Shown here piece after piece: positions 15,510 to 19,720 of a DNA stretch of 19,720 nucleotides. Location of the stretch: contig JBCCEV010000077.1 in the NCBI GenBank assembly GCA_039030125.1, positions 1 to 19,720 on the forward strand, in the 5' to 3' direction. The notes below the pieces were generated by a model. The model ran no database searches. It was given only the letters and a program-made list of their open reading frames with translations, and was not told the origin of the DNA. Position 1 is the first letter of the stretch. Each line of letters begins with the position of its first letter. Position numbers and translations under genes: made by a program. This stretch comes from JBCCEV01 sp039030125 (GTDB taxonomy: Bacteria; Pseudomonadota; Gammaproteobacteria; Ga0077536).

Positions 15510-17216
15510 TCACAATTCAGCAAATTTGAAGAAATTACTTTCCTTATATTCTTTAAGATTTTGTTTTTTCTGCTTTTTTAAGATCTCTCTGCTAAGGCCC
15601 AGTATGACGCTTCCCTGCCATTTTGTTTTGCGATCGGCGTTTGCATAACAGTGTTCCTCCAAGATCTGCAGGGCGGCTGCGAAATCCTTATCAACGTGGT
15701 GTCGAATGGTATTGATGGTGGGTCGAGCGTTGGTGCTCAACGCGTGTTGAAACCAAACACGCAGCGCCTCCATCGCCGCTTGGGGGTCATTGGCGCGGCA
15801 CGCGTGCTCGAACCTTTTGTAGGCCTTGGCGGTATTCTCTTGGTGTTCGAAATCTTCGCCACTGGTTTCATCGCGCCTGGTCGCTGTGCTTTTCCACCAA
15901 GCCACGACAGTAATTAGCCAGAACGCCAGCAACACGGCGGCAGCCGCTTGCCAGCGCCATAATTCAGCGCCCGGGACGACAGCTCGCAGATCAGGGTTCG
16001 TTACAACGCTGGGTTTTGCCGGTGGGGTAGCGCCAGGCGGGTCCGCGTTGCGGTTGACTGAGAATAACCGGGGTTGAACTTCGGCGTACTCCAACGCGTC
16101 TGTTTGGGTATTCCACCAGGGCAGCCGAAGCGCTGGAAATGCGACTTCTCCGGCCTGGTTTGGCACCACCGCATATTTTTCCTGCCGCACTGCGGTGAAG
16201 CCGCTCGTTAAATTTTGTTCGTTCGTTTGCGGCTTATCCGCGTAGATCTTGGCGCCCGGTACAGCAGGAAGCTCGAACTCTGGTAGCTGGCCTGCAATTA
16301 AGCCGTCTGCCCATAAACGGATGGTGCGTTCCAAAGGTGCTCCGATGCTGATGCTTGTTTCCTCGGGCGTCCATTCGTCGTAGAAGCGCAGTCGCTTCGC
16401 GGGCAGCCAAGCGGCGCCATCTGGGTAATCCGCGGGGATCGGCTGAACGTTGACCGTTAGTGCTTCCGATAACAACGACCGTGGACTCACCGAGCCCAGC
16501 GGGTCAAAAAAAGATCGTCGTCCAACGACGATGTTGGCGCTCAACTGAATCGGTTCAATGGTCAAAGTGCCGCTGGCTTGGGGGAAAATTGCGTAGCGTT
16601 GTTCGTAGCCTTCGTAGGTGTGTCCGTCAACGGTGGTCGCAAACTGTCGCCCTTTATCGAGGGCCTTAATAACCGCATCGCCCTTGGAAGTGACCTGGGA
16701 TAGGCGCGGACTGGAAAGCTGCACACGATGCAGGAGGCGCACCGTGTAAATGACTTGCTGCTGAACGTAAGGGCGGTCGTTGTCCACCTCCACCTGCAGA
16801 AGAATCTCCTCGACTGATCCAGAACGGCGATCTGCGGAGGCCCCGACGATAATGGTGCGGCGAGGGGAGCGGAACGATCCGATCCTGAATGAGGGGATCT
16901 CGATAGGACCGGTTTGCTCGGCGATCACCGACACTGCCCAGCTTTTTGTTTGCATTTGCTTGCCGTTGACCCACCGGATCGAGGTCTGCGATTGCACACC
17001 AAGTACCCGCAAAATATTCTCCAGAGCGCTGAAGTCTGGAGGGTCGTCGATCGGCTGATCGGTGTGGAAGGTCAGTTGAAACGATTCGCCAGCGCGAGGC
17101 GCTTCAGGCTCAACTTCAACGCCAACAAATGATTGCGCTGGCGGGGCAACCAAGACACCGATCAACACCAAGGAAACTAAGCCAGCAAGCCCTGAGCTTT
17201 TTAACGCGATTTTCAT
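15510..17216 (-). CDS. batD: BatD family protein (Bat aerotolerance operon)
   Basis: A 568-residue membrane protein of the BatD family. A signal peptide (about residues 1-29, ending PPAQS) precedes a long periplasmic beta-rich region with typical stretches such as VEVEPEAPRAGESFQLTF, QQVIYTVRLLHRV, EGYEQRYAIFPQASGTLTIE and RQEKYAVVPNQAGEVAFPAL. One transmembrane helix (about 425-445, LWRWQAAAAVLLAFWLITVV) leads to a cytosolic tail with an ALRVWFQHAL helix. Bat proteins were linked to oxygen or oxidative stress tolerance in Bacteroides and Leptospira; the precise role is unclear. It starts eight bases after the batB/C stop. The last 25 codons are very AT-rich and lysine-rich, unlike the rest of the gene, and contain an A-AAA-AAG slippery heptamer. 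Confidence 0.9.
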   Translation of the reverse strand: MKIALKSSGLAGLVSLVLIGVLVAPPAQSFVGVEVEPEAPRAGESFQLTFHTDQPIDDPPDFSALENILRVLGVQSQTSIRWVNGKQMQTKSWAVSVIAEQTGPIEIPSFRIGSFRSPRRTIIVGASADRRSGSVEEILLQVEVDNDRPYVQQQVIYTVRLLHRVQLSSPRLSQVTSKGDAVIKALDKGRQFATTVDGHTYEGYEQRYAIFPQASGTLTIEPIQLSANIVVGRRSFFDPLGSVSPRSLLSEALTVNVQPIPADYPDGAAWLPAKRLRFYDEWTPEETSISIGAPLERTIRLWADGLIAGQLPEFELPAVPGAKIYADKPQTNEQNLTSGFTAVRQEKYAVVPNQAGEVAFPALRLPWWNTQTDALEYAEVQPRLFSVNRNADPPGATPPAKPSVVTNPDLRAVVPGAELWRWQAAAAVLLAFWLITVVAWWKSTATRRDETSGEDFEHQENTAKAYKRFEHACRANDPQAAMEALRVWFQHALSTNARPTINTIRHHVDKDFAAALQILEEHCYANADRKTKWQGSVILGLSREILKKQKKQNLKEYKESNFFKFAEL

Positions 17217-17224
17217 TAAAAGAT

Positions 17225-19013
<1,789 letters not shown>

Positions 19014-19021
<8 letters not shown>

Positions 19022-19619
19022 CAAAACGACCTGATCGCAAAGTCACGCTTGTCGCCAGCAACATCACGGTGGCTAGCAGCAACGCCGTACCAAGCGGCCA
19101 AAAAAATAACGCTGTCTTGGGACGATAATGCTCGCCCTCATGTTCGATAGGCTGCAGGCGGTCGAGTTCTCGATAGATTTTTTCGAATTCTTCCGTGTTG
19201 TGTGCCCGGAAATATTGCCCCCCCGTCAGCTCCGCGATTTGTTGCAGCGTCTGCTCGTCAAGATCCGCTGATGGGTTTACGCGCACAGAACCAAAAAAGC
19301 CTCGTCGAATTTGTTCGTCGGCACCGATCCCAATTGTATGGATGGTGAGGCCGACATCGGCGGCAAGCTCAGCCGCGCGCAGCGGCTCGACACTCCCGGC
19401 GGTATTATGACCGTCGGTGATTAATATGAGGACTTTCTCGGGTGTGCCCTCATCACGCAAACGTTTTACGGCAAGCCCGATAGCGTCGCCAATTGCGGTT
19501 TGCCGCCCGGCGATACCGATCACTGCTTCATCTAACAAGCGGACCACGGTTGCTCGATCGAAGGTTAGGGGCACATGAAGGTAGGCTTGTTGGCCAAACA
19601 GGATCAGTCCTAGGCGGTC
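19014..19619 (-). CDS. batA: BatA-like VWA protein, 3' part only (5' end broken or replaced)
   Basis: Recognisable homology covers about 201 residues: DRLGLILFGQQAYLHVPLTFDRATV, the DAIGLAVKRL segment, VLILITDGHNT (third MIDAS loop), IGIGADE, LDEQTLQQIAELTGGQYFRA, EIYRELDRL-type helix and one C-terminal membrane helix (FFWPLGTALLLATVMLLAT). Upstream of base 19619 the family pattern stops, and the frame meets a TAG at 19662-19664. The expected N-terminal membrane helices and the first MIDAS motif (DxSxS) are missing although 100 bases remain in the window. This may be a real gene break, or an assembly error at a contig end. A GTG at 19574 could start a 186-residue fragment, but that would lack the MIDAS core. 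It is the first visible gene of the bat operon. Confidence 0.8.
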
Positions 19620-19661
19620 ACTATCAATATCAGAAAACCTGTAATTGATATATGACCTAGG
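19609..19661. repeat. Imperfect inverted repeat at the batA break
   Basis: The left arm (19609-19628, starting CCTAGG and ending TATCAAT) and the right arm (19644-19661, starting ATTGATA and ending CCTAGG) are near-complementary with a 15-base loop. The outer six and inner seven bases match perfectly; the middle is imperfect. It lies exactly where batA homology ends and base composition turns AT-rich. Confidence 0.5.
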
Positions 19662-19720
19662 CTAATAGATACAAGATACAAAATGGTTCAGAAGAAACGA
19701 ATGCCGTAGATATCGAGTAA
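19620..19720. other. AT-rich terminal segment with no recognisable gene
   Basis: The last 100 bases are clearly richer in A and T than the rest of the window and hold stop codons in all frames that would continue batA. No recognisable protein segment was found in any of the six frames. It may be non-coding DNA at a rearrangement, or poor-quality sequence at a contig end. Confidence 0.5.

Overview
This window looks like a chromosomal segment of a gammaproteobacterium-type Gram-negative: it carries a retrograde phospholipid (Mla) transport operon, SufE, a cytochrome b561/YceI pair, a Bat (aerotolerance-type VWA) operon and two cyclic-di-GMP proteins. Base composition is moderately GC-rich and fairly even by eye, except for an AT-rich 3' end of batD (about 15510-15590) and the last 100 bases of the window. 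No rRNA, tRNA, CRISPR array or transposase gene was seen. No gene-free stretch exceeds 300 bases; the longest gaps are about 160-170 bases.

Layout: (1) 1-360, the C-terminal end of S-adenosylhomocysteine hydrolase (+). (2) 385-1500, cytochrome b561 (+) facing the periplasmic YceI protein (-), tail to tail. (3) 1661-3482, cysteinyl-tRNA synthetase overlapping or touching sufE (+). (4) 3573-4808, a GAF + HD-GYP c-di-GMP phosphodiesterase (-), divergent from (5) 4979-8143, a type 2 (eukaryote-like) isoleucyl-tRNA synthetase whose class I HIGH signature reads GIHH. (6) 8183-11540, a lone mlaC paralogue (+) abutting the 3' end of the mlaF-mlaE-mlaD-mlaC operon (-), which has no mlaB. (7) 11665-13207, an XdhC-like protein and a MocA-like nucleotidyltransferase (+), a molybdenum-cofactor maturation pair. 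(8) 13196-15346, a REC-PAS-GGDEF-EAL c-di-GMP protein (-), preceded by an interleaved inverted-repeat element that could form a pseudoknot in its 5' leader. (9) 15510-19619, batD, a batB/batC fusion and the 3' part of batA (-), with batA homology ending abruptly in AT-rich sequence near the window edge.

The features most worth a second look are the GIHH active-site motif of IleS (a pattern reported for mupirocin hyper-resistant IleRS2), the possible leader pseudoknot in front of the REC-PAS-GGDEF-EAL gene, the zero-gap convergent mlaC paralogues, a probable ATT start for the MocA-like gene, and the broken batA end. Several genes appear to use non-ATG starts, and three convergent pairs have no room for a terminator between them. 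All calls are from reading the sequence; no database search was run.
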